A stretch of DNA of 8,104 nucleotides from Methylococcaceae bacterium (GTDB taxonomy: Bacteria > Pseudomonadota > Gammaproteobacteria > Methylococcales > Methylomonadaceae), in contig CANNLO010000204.1 in assembly GCA_947505055.1 (NCBI GenBank), positions 1-8,104 on the forward strand, written 5' to 3'. The notes under the pieces are model-generated. The model made no database searches, was not told the origin of the DNA, and saw nothing but the letters and a program-made list of their open reading frames with translations. The translations under genes and the position numbers were made by a program. Of this stretch, positions 1 through 6,954 are shown piece after piece; position 1 is the first letter of the stretch, and each line of letters opens with the position of its first letter.

Positions 1-221
1 ACCAACTCTACTACATTATTTTCGCTAATATCCACTACATGAAGCGCTTTTGGCCCACGCTTAAAAATTTCTCTTGTTACCGCTTGCCCAATTGAGCCAG
101 CGCCACCAATAACTAAGAATCTGCTTGAAGAAACTATTGCACATAGCTCTTGTTCATGCATCGAGATGTCAGATACAAAAAGTGGCCGATCACGGCCAAT
201 TAACTCAAGTATATTACTCAT
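1..221 (-). CDS. Sugar-nucleotide 4,6-dehydratase, LegB/FlaA1-like (partial, N-terminal 73 residues)
   Basis: The gene starts at ATG 221-219 and leaves the window at base 1, so only the N-terminus is seen. The protein begins MSNILELIGRDRPLF. A short leader of about 34 residues precedes a Rossmann strand and nucleotide loop, FLVIGGAGSIGQ at about 35-46, the GxxGxxG signature of extended short-chain dehydrogenases that bind NAD(P). The acidic residue after the second strand (VVDISENN, about 62-69) fits the CapD/polysaccharide-biosynthesis branch (FlaA1, PglF, LegB), which converts a nucleotide-linked GlcNAc to its 4-keto-6-deoxy form. Such enzymes feed bacillosamine, QuiNAc4N, FucNAc or legionaminic acid pathways, and an aminotransferase often follows. 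The lack of a membrane-spanning N-terminal domain argues for a short soluble form rather than WbpM/PglF. The start has only a weak GAGA 10 nt upstream. Catalytic residues lie outside the window, so the product sugar cannot be decided. Confidence 0.8.
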   Translation of the reverse strand, partial: MSNILELIGRDRPLFVSDISMHEQELCAIVSSSRFLVIGGAGSIGQAVTREIFKRGPKALHVVDISENNVVEL

Positions 222-313
222 ACATTTTTATTCTCTAAAATGATCCATTAAGAACTACGCAAAACCAAACCTCAGGTAAAATTTTCTTACTCCTAATACT
301 GATGAGTGTATAT
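222..313. other. Intergenic gap between wbuB and the partial dehydratase gene
   Basis: This is the only sizeable non-coding stretch in the window (92 bp, AT-rich). Read on the minus strand, I see no convincing stem-loop with a U-tract, no JUMPstart-like element and no strong sigma-70 pair. The best guess, a TTGCGT box with a TTTAGA box 17 nt downstream, matches consensus poorly. An AGGAG motif at 294-290 is not followed by a usable start codon. The gap could be a weak internal promoter, the seam between two gene modules, or the remnant of a lost gene. Confidence 0.5.
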
Positions 314-1555
314 TTAACTTATCTCTATTCTAGACTTAGCCATTATCAGTTGATTAAGCATAAGCTCAAGTCTGGAGATTAAACTACTTCTATCAAATTC
401 TCGTTTAGCATATTGCAAACCTTTCTTTCCCATAACATCTCTCTCCTCACTACTCATGGCAGATAATCTGAGAACTGTATCTGCCAGCGATTGAGAGTTG
501 CCAGCAGAACATGTAAACCCCGAGCCAGACTCATCGACAACCCTTGCACCTTCACCGTTAATCATAGCCAATATAGGCTTTCCAGCCGCAAGATAGGATT
601 GAAGCTTTCCTGGAATAGTTAATGCGAAAATAGGCTCTTTCTTCAAAGTAACAAGAAGTGCATCCGCATGTTTAATAAATGATGGCATACGTTCAATAGG
701 AAATCTTCCTAACAAAAACACGCAATCATAAAGTTCTCTAGCTTTGACTTCTTTTGCTACCCATTCTGCCATCCGCCCATCACCAACAATCAACCAACGG
801 ATATTTGAATAATGCTTTAATCTTTCTGCAGCATCAAGAATGGCAGGGAAGTCCTGAGCTTCGCCAATATTGCCGGTGAAAACTATAGTGAAACAGTCTT
901 TTTTTTCAGGAATTTCAATTGCAGCTTTACTATTTTCAACATTAAAAGCCAAATCGGACCAACTCGGAAAATATTGAACTCGGACGGGGGGGGCAATGTA
1001 TTTAGCAACCGCTGGAATAAATCTTTTTGACTGCACAAGAATCAAATCACATCGATTATAGATGCTAGCAACTAGTCTTCCAATCAAGTGCAGTATTATT
1101 TTTGAACGTACCGCACCAGCAGCTTGTAAAGATTCTGGCCACAAATCTAATATCCAGAATACCATCGGAATTTTCTTGGTAGCTCGTATTACTACTGCAG
1201 GAATTCCGACCGTTACAGGAGATAGTTGGCAGGTAAAGATTGCATCAAATTTACGTCCATGCAATTTCCATAAGCCAAGTGTCGAAGCACTTATCGCAAA
1301 TGTCAGATAATTCAAAACCAGAATAATTCCACTTTTCCCTCTAGGTATAAGAGGAACCCGAATAACCTCGGCACCTTCGTAATGGGAATAAAATGTAGGA
1401 TTGTCACGGAACTGCTTGAAAACCTCACCATCCGGGTAATTTGGAAGTCCAGTCAATACAGTTACCTGGTGGCCACGATTGACTAGTTCAGCAACTAAAT
1501 CATTAATCCTGAAATTTTCAGGCCAAAAATACTGTGAAACAACAAGTAAGCGCAT
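314..1555 (-). CDS. wbuB: WbuB/WbjE-type glycosyltransferase (GT4), probable L-FucNAc transferase
   Basis: This is a 413-residue cytoplasmic or membrane-associated GT-B glycosyltransferase. The N-terminal acceptor domain begins MRLLVVSQYFWPENFRIND, the family hallmark, followed by LTGLPNYP (34-41) and LDLWPES (137-143). The C-terminal donor domain has FTGNIGEAQDF (226-236), VGDGR (257-261) and PGKLQSYLAAGKPI (315-328), where many GT4 enzymes carry the EX7E motif. In E. coli and Pseudomonas the homologue sits beside fnlABC and is assigned to L-FucNAc transfer onto the lipid-linked acceptor; the same order here supports that role. The exact acceptor and linkage are inference. I start at ATG 1555-1553 because family members begin at MR-LLVSQYF. 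A TTG nine codons upstream (1582-1580) would overlap fnlC and has no ribosome site. The chosen ATG also lacks a clear Shine-Dalgarno, so coupling to the fnlC stop 11 nt away is likely. A C8 tract lies inside the gene. Confidence 0.88.
   Translation of the reverse strand: MRLLVVSQYFWPENFRINDLVAELVNRGHQVTVLTGLPNYPDGEVFKQFRDNPTFYSHYEGAEVIRVPLIPRGKSGIILVLNYLTFAISASTLGLWKLHGRKFDAIFTCQLSPVTVGIPAVVIRATKKIPMVFWILDLWPESLQAAGAVRSKIILHLIGRLVASIYNRCDLILVQSKRFIPAVAKYIAPPVRVQYFPSWSDLAFNVENSKAAIEIPEKKDCFTIVFTGNIGEAQDFPAILDAAERLKHYSNIRWLIVGDGRMAEWVAKEVKARELYDCVFLLGRFPIERMPSFIKHADALLVTLKKEPIFALTIPGKLQSYLAAGKPILAMINGEGARVVDESGSGFTCSAGNSQSLADTVLRLSAMSSEERDVMGKKGLQYAKREFDRSSLISRLELMLNQLIMAKSRIEIS
986..993 (-). 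repeat. C8 homopolymer inside wbuB
   Basis: Eight consecutive G on the plus strand read as C8 on the coding strand, within the codons GCC CCC CCC for Ala188-Pro189-Pro190, between the two Rossmann domains. A one-base slip would shift the frame and remove the donor-binding domain. It stands out in an AT-rich gene. Confidence 0.9.
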
Positions 1556-1566
1556 TGTTCGACAAT

Positions 1567-2703
1567 TCAATATTTTTTCCAAACTACACGATTCACATAA
1601 TCGGTATAGCTGTGAATAACCCGCACAACTTTATCAGAGACATTCGGCATACTGTAATCTGACACTTGTCTTAGCAAACGTTCTGAACCGCGTGATTGCT
1701 TAGCTAAAATATCCAAGCCTTGGCGAACACGATCGACCTCCAGCCCAACCATCATTACCGCAGCTTCCTCCATCCCTTCAGGACGCTCATGAGCTTCTCT
1801 GAGATTCAATGCTGGAAAATTGAGAATGGATGACTCTTCATTGATTGTTCCACTATCTGATATGACCGCTTTGGACGACAACTGTAATTTCACATAATCA
1901 TGGAAACCAAGCGGCTTGAGCAATCTAACATGAGGGTGGAATTTTGAATTTTCCGCATCAATTCTTTTTTGTGTTCTTGGATGTGTCGAGACAATCACAG
2001 GAAGATTATAATCTACAGCAATGGCGTTAAGCACAGCCACCAACTTGGTAAAGTTCTGCGGAGACTCAATATTTTCCTCACGATGTGCACTGACAACAAA
2101 ATATCCAACCGCTTCGAGACCTAATCTTGACAGAACATCAGACGCATCAATTTGAGGGCGGTAATGGGTTAGCACCTCAAACATTGGACTGCCTGTTTTA
2201 ATGACCATGTCCGGAGGTAATCCTTCACGCAGAAGGTAATCACGGGCAATCGTGCTATAGGTCAAATTCACATCCGCTGTGTGATCAACGATGCGACGAT
2301 TTGTCTCTTCCGGAACACGCATATCAAAACAACGATTCCCCGCCTCCATATGGAAAATCGGGATTTTTCTACGCTTAGCAGGAATAACCGATAGACAACT
2401 GTTGGTATCGCCAAGTACCAACATTGCCTCAGGTTGAATTTCCCCCAGAACCTGATCAACCGCAATAATTAAGTTGCCAATGGTATGTGTTGCACTGGTG
2501 GAATTAGATGCACAATTCAGGAAGTAATCGGGTTTGCGCACACCCAAATCATCGAAGAAGACTTGATTCAACTCGTAATCATAATTCTGCCCGGTATGTA
2601 CTAAAATATGGTCACAAAACTCATCCAAACGAGCAAGAACACGGGAGAGTCTAATAATTTCCGGCCTAGTCCCAACTACTGAAACAACTTTTAATCTTTT
2701 CAT
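1567..2703 (-). CDS. fnlC: UDP-N-acetyl-L-fucosamine synthase (C2 epimerase), FnlC/WbjD
   Basis: This 378-residue enzyme of the UDP-GlcNAc 2-epimerase (WecB-like, GT-B fold) family performs the last step to UDP-L-FucNAc, C2 epimerisation of UDP-N-acetyl-L-pneumosamine. Visible signatures are VVGTRPEIIR (9-18), HTGQNYDYELN (36-46), LGDTNS (97-102), HMEAGNR (118-124), the PEE-NRR-VDH block (131-141), SAHREEN (205-211) and SDSGT (282-286). The acidic residues and His207 match the positions of the catalytic and UDP-binding residues in WecB. Length agrees with the roughly 376-residue E. coli FnlC. Two tandem ATG codons exist (2706 and 2703). I choose 2703 because AAGG at 2714-2711 is then 7 nt away and the protein begins MKRLKV like its homologues. 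The first ATG overlaps the fnlB stop as TGATG, so translation is coupled. Confidence 0.95.
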   Translation of the reverse strand: MKRLKVVSVVGTRPEIIRLSRVLARLDEFCDHILVHTGQNYDYELNQVFFDDLGVRKPDYFLNCASNSTSATHTIGNLIIAVDQVLGEIQPEAMLVLGDTNSCLSVIPAKRRKIPIFHMEAGNRCFDMRVPEETNRRIVDHTADVNLTYSTIARDYLLREGLPPDMVIKTGSPMFEVLTHYRPQIDASDVLSRLGLEAVGYFVVSAHREENIESPQNFTKLVAVLNAIAVDYNLPVIVSTHPRTQKRIDAENSKFHPHVRLLKPLGFHDYVKLQLSSKAVISDSGTINEESSILNFPALNLREAHERPEGMEEAAVMMVGLEVDRVRQGLDILAKQSRGSERLLRQVSDYSMPNVSDKVVRVIHSYTDYVNRVVWKKY

Positions 2704-2705
2704 CA

Positions 2706-3812
2706 TCAAACCTTATAGGTAATCGTATCGGGGTGAGCTTGATTAAAAATTTCGTTCGCCCAGAGCATCACTATCATCTCGTTGTCCCCGATATTTTTTA
2801 TGTCATGCGACCAGCCAGGAACGGTTTGCACTACCTCGGGTTTCACACTATCTGTAAATATTTCGTAAGTTTCATCTGTCTCGATATGCCTGAAACCAAA
2901 ACGAGCTTTTCCCTGGATAACCAGAAACTTTTCATTTTTGCTGTGGTGATAGTGACCACCCCGTGTAACACCCGGATGTGCAGTAAAAAATGAAAACTGG
3001 CCTGAATCTTTAGTTTTTAACATTTCCACGAACCGACCACGAGCATCGGCGTGAGCCGATACCGTATAAGAAAATTGCTCAGGTCGCAAAAAACTGAGAT
3101 ATGTTGAGAATAGAGCTCTGGTCAAACCAACACCAACAGACTCTATACACATGGAGTCCTGGCTTGTTTTAAACGCAATTAGCTGATCTGCCAAACCACC
3201 CACTGTAATGGAATATTCAGGAAAAACTCGAGGGCGTAAAACACCCACTGGCCGCGCATCCAGAAGTTGCAATAAGTCTTTGATGACATCATCTACATAT
3301 ACCAATCGAATCAGAGCTGATGGATCATTGATTTGAATTGGAAGATTATTCGCAGTGTTAAAACAAAACGTTGCAACAGCTGAGTTATAATTTGGCTTAC
3401 TCCATTTGCCAAATACGTTGGCCAAACGGTACAAATATACAGGCGATCTTGTATCCCTCTCTAAGGCTATCAAAACATTTTCAGATGCCAATTTGCTTTC
3501 GCCATAAAGATTAGCTGTCTCAGCTTGAATCGAAGAAGTATACACAACAGGAATCTGCCTACCCGTTGCACGAATCGCATCACATAGCTGCTCCGTTAAT
3601 CCAGTGTTTCCCGATGAAAACTCAGCCTTGTCCTTTGGCCGATTTACGCCTGCCAGATGAAATACAAAATCAACATCCTGAAGCATCACTAGGAGTTGAG
3701 CAACATCGTCACTACGTGTAAAACACAAAACCTGCAGATCCTTGCGCTCGGATAAATGCAGGCGAAGATTCTTGCCTATGAATCCATTAGCACCTGTGAT
3801 CAAAACCTTCAT
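2706..3812 (-). CDS. fnlB: UDP-2-acetamido-2,6-dideoxy-hexulose epimerase/reductase with C-terminal cupin, FnlB/WbjC
   Basis: This 368-residue bifunctional enzyme is the middle step of UDP-L-FucNAc synthesis: it epimerises and then reduces the 4-keto intermediate made by FnlA to UDP-N-acetyl-L-pneumosamine. Residues 1 to about 245 form an extended short-chain dehydrogenase domain with GANGFIG (7-13), FHLAGVNRP (51-59), YTSS (91-94) and the catalytic YGESK (103-107, YxxxK). From about 250 a cupin fold follows, with RGGHYHHSKNEKFLVIQG (284-301) and GWSHDI (333-338). Its His, Glu and Gly residues resemble those of RmlC-like sugar epimerase cupins. This two-domain layout and length are normal for FnlB/WbjC/CapF. 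The ATG start is supported by a strong GAGGAA 7 nt upstream, inside the end of fnlA, whose TAA lies 4 bp before the start. The gene ends in TGATG overlapping fnlC. Confidence 0.95.
   Translation of the reverse strand: MKVLITGANGFIGKNLRLHLSERKDLQVLCFTRSDDVAQLLVMLQDVDFVFHLAGVNRPKDKAEFSSGNTGLTEQLCDAIRATGRQIPVVYTSSIQAETANLYGESKLASENVLIALERDTRSPVYLYRLANVFGKWSKPNYNSAVATFCFNTANNLPIQINDPSALIRLVYVDDVIKDLLQLLDARPVGVLRPRVFPEYSITVGGLADQLIAFKTSQDSMCIESVGVGLTRALFSTYLSFLRPEQFSYTVSAHADARGRFVEMLKTKDSGQFSFFTAHPGVTRGGHYHHSKNEKFLVIQGKARFGFRHIETDETYEIFTDSVKPEVVQTVPGWSHDIKNIGDNEMIVMLWANEIFNQAHPDTITYKV
2711..2714 (-). promoter_or_regulatory. Shine-Dalgarno for fnlC
   Basis: AAGG lies 4 nt before the ATG at 2706 and 7 nt before the ATG at 2703. 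The spacing favours the second ATG. The motif sits inside the last codons of fnlB, just before its TGA stop. Confidence 0.6.
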
Positions 3813-3816
3813 AACT

Positions 3817-4860
3817 TTATTCCTCGGCCACTGCTAACTCACCACGGGCGAGGCGCTGCATAAATTCGAGCTTAAGTAACAGTGCTTTAGCACCCTCAAC
3901 ATCCAGTCGTGTGGTGTTATGTGAGTTATAATCCTCACCATGTGAGCTTTGTGTGATACGTTGCTCACCTTGCTCTACAAATTTTGCATAGTTAAGATCG
4001 CGTGTATCAGGCGGAATACGGAAGTAATCACCCATATCTTCGGCGCAAGCCATCTCTTCACGGGCTAGCAGTGCTTCATAAAGTTTTTCACCATGACGCG
4101 TACCAATTACATTTACAGGATGATCAGGCTTTCCCATCAATTCCAAAATAGCTTGAGTCATTACTTCAACCGTAGCTGCGGGTGCTTTTTGTACGAAAAT
4201 ATCTCCGTTATTACCGTGTTCAAACGCATACAACACCAAATCAACGGCATCACCCAAGGTCATCATGAAGCGAGTCATGGATGGATCCGTTACGGTAATA
4301 GGCTTTCCAGATTGTACCAAATCAACAAATAATGGAATAACTGAACCGCGCGACGCCATCACATTACCGTAACGCGTTCCACAGATAACAGTACCAGTTC
4401 CTTCCAGGTTACGACTAGCGGCGACCATCACTTTTTCCATCATCGCCTTGCTGATACCCATGGCATTGATTGGATAAACGGCTTTATCGGTACTCAAACA
4501 AACCACGCGCTTGACACCTGCATTAACAGCGGCTTCAAGTACATTTTCAGTCCCCAGCACGTTGGTACGCACAGCCTGCATCGGGTAAAATTCACATGAA
4601 GGAACCTGTTTAAGCGCAGCAGCGTGAAAAACAAAATCTACCCCCCGCATAGCGGTTGACACACTGCGTTCATCACGCACATCGCCGATATAAAATTTAA
4701 GCTTGGCATGGTTATAGCGCTTACGCATATCATCCTGCTTTTTTTCATCACGGCTGAAAATGCGAATTTCAGCAATTTCTGTGTCTAAAAAACGCTTCAG
4801 TACGGCGTTTCCAAAGGAACCTGTACCACCAGTAATTAACAAAATACAATTTTTAAACAC
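3817..4860 (-). CDS. fnlA: UDP-GlcNAc 4,6-dehydratase / 5-epimerase, FnlA/WbjB
   Basis: This 347-residue NAD(P)-dependent enzyme of the extended short-chain dehydrogenase family commits UDP-D-GlcNAc to the L-FucNAc pathway by 4,6-dehydration with C5 (and C3) epimerisation. Seen in sequence: Rossmann loop TGGTGSFG (10-17), IFSRDEKKQDDMR (34-46), HAAALKQVPSCE (79-90), LSTDKAVYP (122-130) with the catalytic Asp-Lys pair (125-126), and NAMGISK (132-138). Met134 takes the place of the usual Tyr of YxxxK, as in FnlA/CapE/WbjB relatives. GTRHGEKLYE (253-262) and the C-terminal YNSHNT (311-316) are further family marks. Length fits E. coli FnlA (about 344). The start is GTG 4860-4858, giving the family N-terminus MFK, with GGGGA 5 nt upstream. 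It follows the GT4 gene by 13 bp. Base composition is visibly more GC-rich than in the upstream polymerase and glycosyltransferase genes. Confidence 0.96.
   Translation of the reverse strand: MFKNCILLITGGTGSFGNAVLKRFLDTEIAEIRIFSRDEKKQDDMRKRYNHAKLKFYIGDVRDERSVSTAMRGVDFVFHAAALKQVPSCEFYPMQAVRTNVLGTENVLEAAVNAGVKRVVCLSTDKAVYPINAMGISKAMMEKVMVAASRNLEGTGTVICGTRYGNVMASRGSVIPLFVDLVQSGKPITVTDPSMTRFMMTLGDAVDLVLYAFEHGNNGDIFVQKAPAATVEVMTQAILELMGKPDHPVNVIGTRHGEKLYEALLAREEMACAEDMGDYFRIPPDTRDLNYAKFVEQGEQRITQSSHGEDYNSHNTTRLDVEGAKALLLKLEFMQRLARGELAVAEE
3820..3825 (-). promoter_or_regulatory. Strong Shine-Dalgarno for fnlB
   Basis: GAGGAA sits 7 nt before the fnlB ATG (3812) within the last codons of fnlA, with the fnlA stop between it and the start. 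This geometry suits re-initiation by ribosomes finishing fnlA and is the best-matching ribosome site in the window. Confidence 0.75.
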
Positions 4861-4865
4861 AATTA

Positions 4866-4870
4866 TCCCC
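4866..4870 (-). promoter_or_regulatory. Shine-Dalgarno for fnlA (GTG start)
   Basis: GGGGA lies 5 nt before GTG 4860-4858 in the short gap after the preceding gene. It supports the GTG start; no ATG lies nearby that would give the conserved N-terminus. Confidence 0.6.
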
Positions 4871-4873
4871 AGA

Positions 4874-6070
4874 TCAGCTTATTATTAACTCGTTCAGTAA
4901 TTTTTTTGCTACATTAGCCACATCATGACGTTGGTCAAAAAAATTAATGCACGCATGCCGCATTTTCTCTCTTAGTAAATCATCGGCCGCAAGCTGAATG
5001 ATCATGCTAGCCAATTCGTCAACCCTATCACTGCCACATAACAAACCGCAACCAGAATCCTGAATAATTCTACCGAAATCTGTTGATGCCTCAACAATGG
5101 CAATGATTGGAAGTGGTGCCAATAAATAATCAACACATTTAGATGGATAGGTTGGAACCGACACATTGGTCTGCGTTGAAACGATACCAATATCACATGT
5201 GCGAATAAATTCCACATATTTATCTCTGGGAAGCTGTCCTAGATAGATTAAATTATGAAGACCATCCTGCTCCGCTTCAATTACAAGGGATTTCAACGGA
5301 CCATCACCAGCAATCACTAAGGCAATATCTGCATTTCTCGTTTTCAAATCCTTCGCTAAACGAAGCAGTGTATCGATACCCCTGCCATGTTCAAGTTGGC
5401 CGCCAAACACTGCCAGTTTTTCATATTCACAGCGAACACGTAAAGCTGAAACAGTACCATCTTCATCTGCATGTAAGGAACGACGGCCCCAAACAGGTAG
5501 TTCAAAAACTTTAACAACACTACCAAGCAAAAAATAGTTTTTGAAAAAACTAACATTCATCTCGCTCATGCAACCTACAGAATTAAATTTAGAAAGTAAA
5601 TATTTTTCAATTAAAAAAGCCGGCTTCATTAAAAACTTTTTTCGAATTTTTCCAATTTCATAATTATGAATTGGGAAAAAATCCCAATATACTACAACGC
5701 TTTTTGTTGTAATCTTTTTTAGTTTTAGCAAACAATACCAAACTGCTATGCAAGGAGAGAAAGCAACCATTACATCGAATTTATTTTTACCAACAAAGGT
5801 GATGAAATAATGATGAGCCAAGAAAGAAGATACAACCCATTTTATTAGTTTAGCCAATGAGCCGGGTAAATAATTCAAAGAAATCGCAGGGTAATTATGC
5901 ACTGTAACCCCATTGACAACAAAAGTACCCCGACCATTTGAAGCTGCCCAGTCGAGGCATAACACCTGGACATTATGATCATCCCCATTCAATGTTTCAG
6001 CTAATTCATTTGTCAACCAAGGGGAAAGTGGATCAGTAGAAAATTTAGTTGTCAATATTACTATATTCAC
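4874..6070 (-). CDS. Glycosyltransferase family 4
   Basis: This 398-residue GT-B glycosyltransferase should add one sugar of the repeat unit at the cytoplasmic face of the inner membrane. The N-terminal acceptor domain begins MNIVILTTKFSTDPLSPW. The region around 71-120 (a possible amphipathic stretch and hydrophobic strands) may mediate membrane contact. The donor domain carries FGGQLEHGRGIDTL (222-235), IAGDGPL (253-259), YLGQLPRDKYVEF (276-288) and VPTYPSKCVDYLLAPLPI (305-322), followed by SGCG (339-342). The PSK block replaces the first Glu of the classical EX7E motif, as in WbuB-like enzymes. I chose GTG 6070-6068: GGA lies 9 nt upstream and the first residues form the first Rossmann strand. 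A TTG at 6079, overlapping the upstream TGA, directly abuts that GGA and is less likely. Donor and linkage cannot be read from sequence. Position before fnlA suggests it belongs to the same unit, without proving a role in L-FucNAc transfer. Confidence 0.85.
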   Translation of the reverse strand: MNIVILTTKFSTDPLSPWLTNELAETLNGDDHNVQVLCLDWAASNGRGTFVVNGVTVHNYPAISLNYLPGSLAKLIKWVVSSFLAHHYFITFVGKNKFDVMVAFSPCIAVWYCLLKLKKITTKSVVVYWDFFPIHNYEIGKIRKKFLMKPAFLIEKYLLSKFNSVGCMSEMNVSFFKNYFLLGSVVKVFELPVWGRRSLHADEDGTVSALRVRCEYEKLAVFGGQLEHGRGIDTLLRLAKDLKTRNADIALVIAGDGPLKSLVIEAEQDGLHNLIYLGQLPRDKYVEFIRTCDIGIVSTQTNVSVPTYPSKCVDYLLAPLPIIAIVEASTDFGRIIQDSGCGLLCGSDRVDELASMIIQLAADDLLREKMRHACINFFDQRHDVANVAKKLLNELIIS

Positions 6071-6075
6071 AACAA

Positions 6076-6954
6076 TCAATCCGAAGTACGATTAAAACGT
6101 ACAATACCATGCCACAAGCCACGCAACATTTCAAAAAAAGCTCTTCCCTTATGCTTGTCAAGAAAAACAATGGCTAGGAAACGATTAATCATACCGGTAA
6201 TTAATCTTAACTTGTGTTTCGTTGGCACATAATTTTTTGTCAGAAGATAAACAACATTTCTGAAAAAATAGTAGCGCCGTATTGGTGAATAATCTAACAA
6301 ATAGAATCCAAATAATCTAAATGGCTCTTTATCTGATATCTCATGACGCATAGATACTTTTCTGGTTCCATAAATTGAGAAACCAGAATAATTCACCCTG
6401 TAACACCAATCAGTATCTACAAACTCGATGAATAAGTGATCATCAAATTTGCAGATTTGTTCCCATGTTTTAACCGGGATAATCATACCGGATTGAACCA
6501 TTACTAATACAGAAACAGCATCAATTTTTATATCACAACATGTATCTGGATATTTTTTTGAAAACGTATAGACAACCGAAGGATTTCTGTCATCTATTAT
6601 AGTAGGGCCTACTGCCGCAGTAGAACTATCTAATTCCTTAATTCGATAGTATTCATTCAGAATTTCTTTTGGATATTCACTTGTTGGCGATGAATCCTGA
6701 TCGAAGGTCAAAACATAGTCAATGCCAGCATCACTTGCCAGTTTAAATCCATGATTAAAAGCCATACCAAGACCTACGTTACCAGGCATTTTTTCGATCA
6801 GGATCTTACCATCCAAGCTAAGATCAAGAAAATATTTGTCTTCCACACCACCATTGTCCAGAATAACAATACGATCTACGCCACTTTGTATTGCAGAAAT
6901 AAGTTTTTGTAACTTATCTACTTCCGGGAAGTAACAAACTATCAAAGCCCACAT
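6076..6954 (-). CDS. Glycosyltransferase family 2, rhamnosyltransferase-like
   Basis: This 292-residue GT-A glycosyltransferase has an N-terminal strand WALIVCYFP, then ILDNGG (31-36), GNVGLGMAFNHG (58-69), the metal-binding DQD within TFDQDSSP (83-90), QSGMIIP (154-160), and FIEFVDTDWCYR (175-186), which supplies the acidic catalytic region. The C-terminal part has RRYYFFRN (226-233) and RGLWHGI (278-284). This set is characteristic of the RfbN/RhlC-like rhamnosyltransferase subgroup of GT2. A 6-deoxyhexose donor is therefore plausible, but other donors are used in the subgroup and no dTDP-rhamnose genes are in the window. The ATG start overlaps the preceding stop as TAATG, and AAGG lies 7 nt upstream, so the start is secure and translation is coupled. 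No transmembrane segment is obvious; such enzymes work at the inner membrane's cytoplasmic face. Confidence 0.88.
   Translation of the reverse strand: MWALIVCYFPEVDKLQKLISAIQSGVDRIVILDNGGVEDKYFLDLSLDGKILIEKMPGNVGLGMAFNHGFKLASDAGIDYVLTFDQDSSPTSEYPKEILNEYYRIKELDSSTAAVGPTIIDDRNPSVVYTFSKKYPDTCCDIKIDAVSVLVMVQSGMIIPVKTWEQICKFDDHLFIEFVDTDWCYRVNYSGFSIYGTRKVSMRHEISDKEPFRLFGFYLLDYSPIRRYYFFRNVVYLLTKNYVPTKHKLRLITGMINRFLAIVFLDKHKGRAFFEMLRGLWHGIVRFNRTSD
6080..6082 (-). promoter_or_regulatory. Weak Shine-Dalgarno deciding the GT4 start
   Basis: GGA lies 9 nt before GTG 6070 but immediately next to TTG 6079. The spacing favours the GTG. The site is inside the last codons of the upstream glycosyltransferase gene. 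Confidence 0.4.

Noticed and set aside
245..294. AGGAG ribosome-like site in the 92-bp gap followed by a 15-codon open stretch
   Set aside because: The codon at the right spacing is ATT, which is almost never used as a start, and the short peptide has no recognisable character.
222..313. Possible terminator or JUMPstart/ops element between wbuB and the dehydratase gene
   Set aside because: No stable stem-loop with a T-run and no ops-like core sequence is visible in either direction.
1062..1310. Open frame on the plus strand inside wbuB (82 codons)
   Set aside because: It is antisense to a well-supported gene, has no recognisable domain, and is explained by the codon pattern of the opposite strand.
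1556..1582. TTG 1582 as the start of wbuB (422 residues)
   Set aside because: It adds nine residues not found in the family N-terminus, overlaps fnlC by 16 bp and lacks a ribosome site; ATG 1555 gives the conserved MRLLVVSQYFWPENF start.
2733..2993. Open frame on the plus strand inside fnlB (86 codons)
   Set aside because: Antisense to the conserved cupin domain of FnlB; no ribosome site or family features.
2706..3812. FnlB as an accidental fusion of a dehydrogenase and a cupin
   Set aside because: The two-domain arrangement is the normal architecture of FnlB/WbjC/CapF enzymes.
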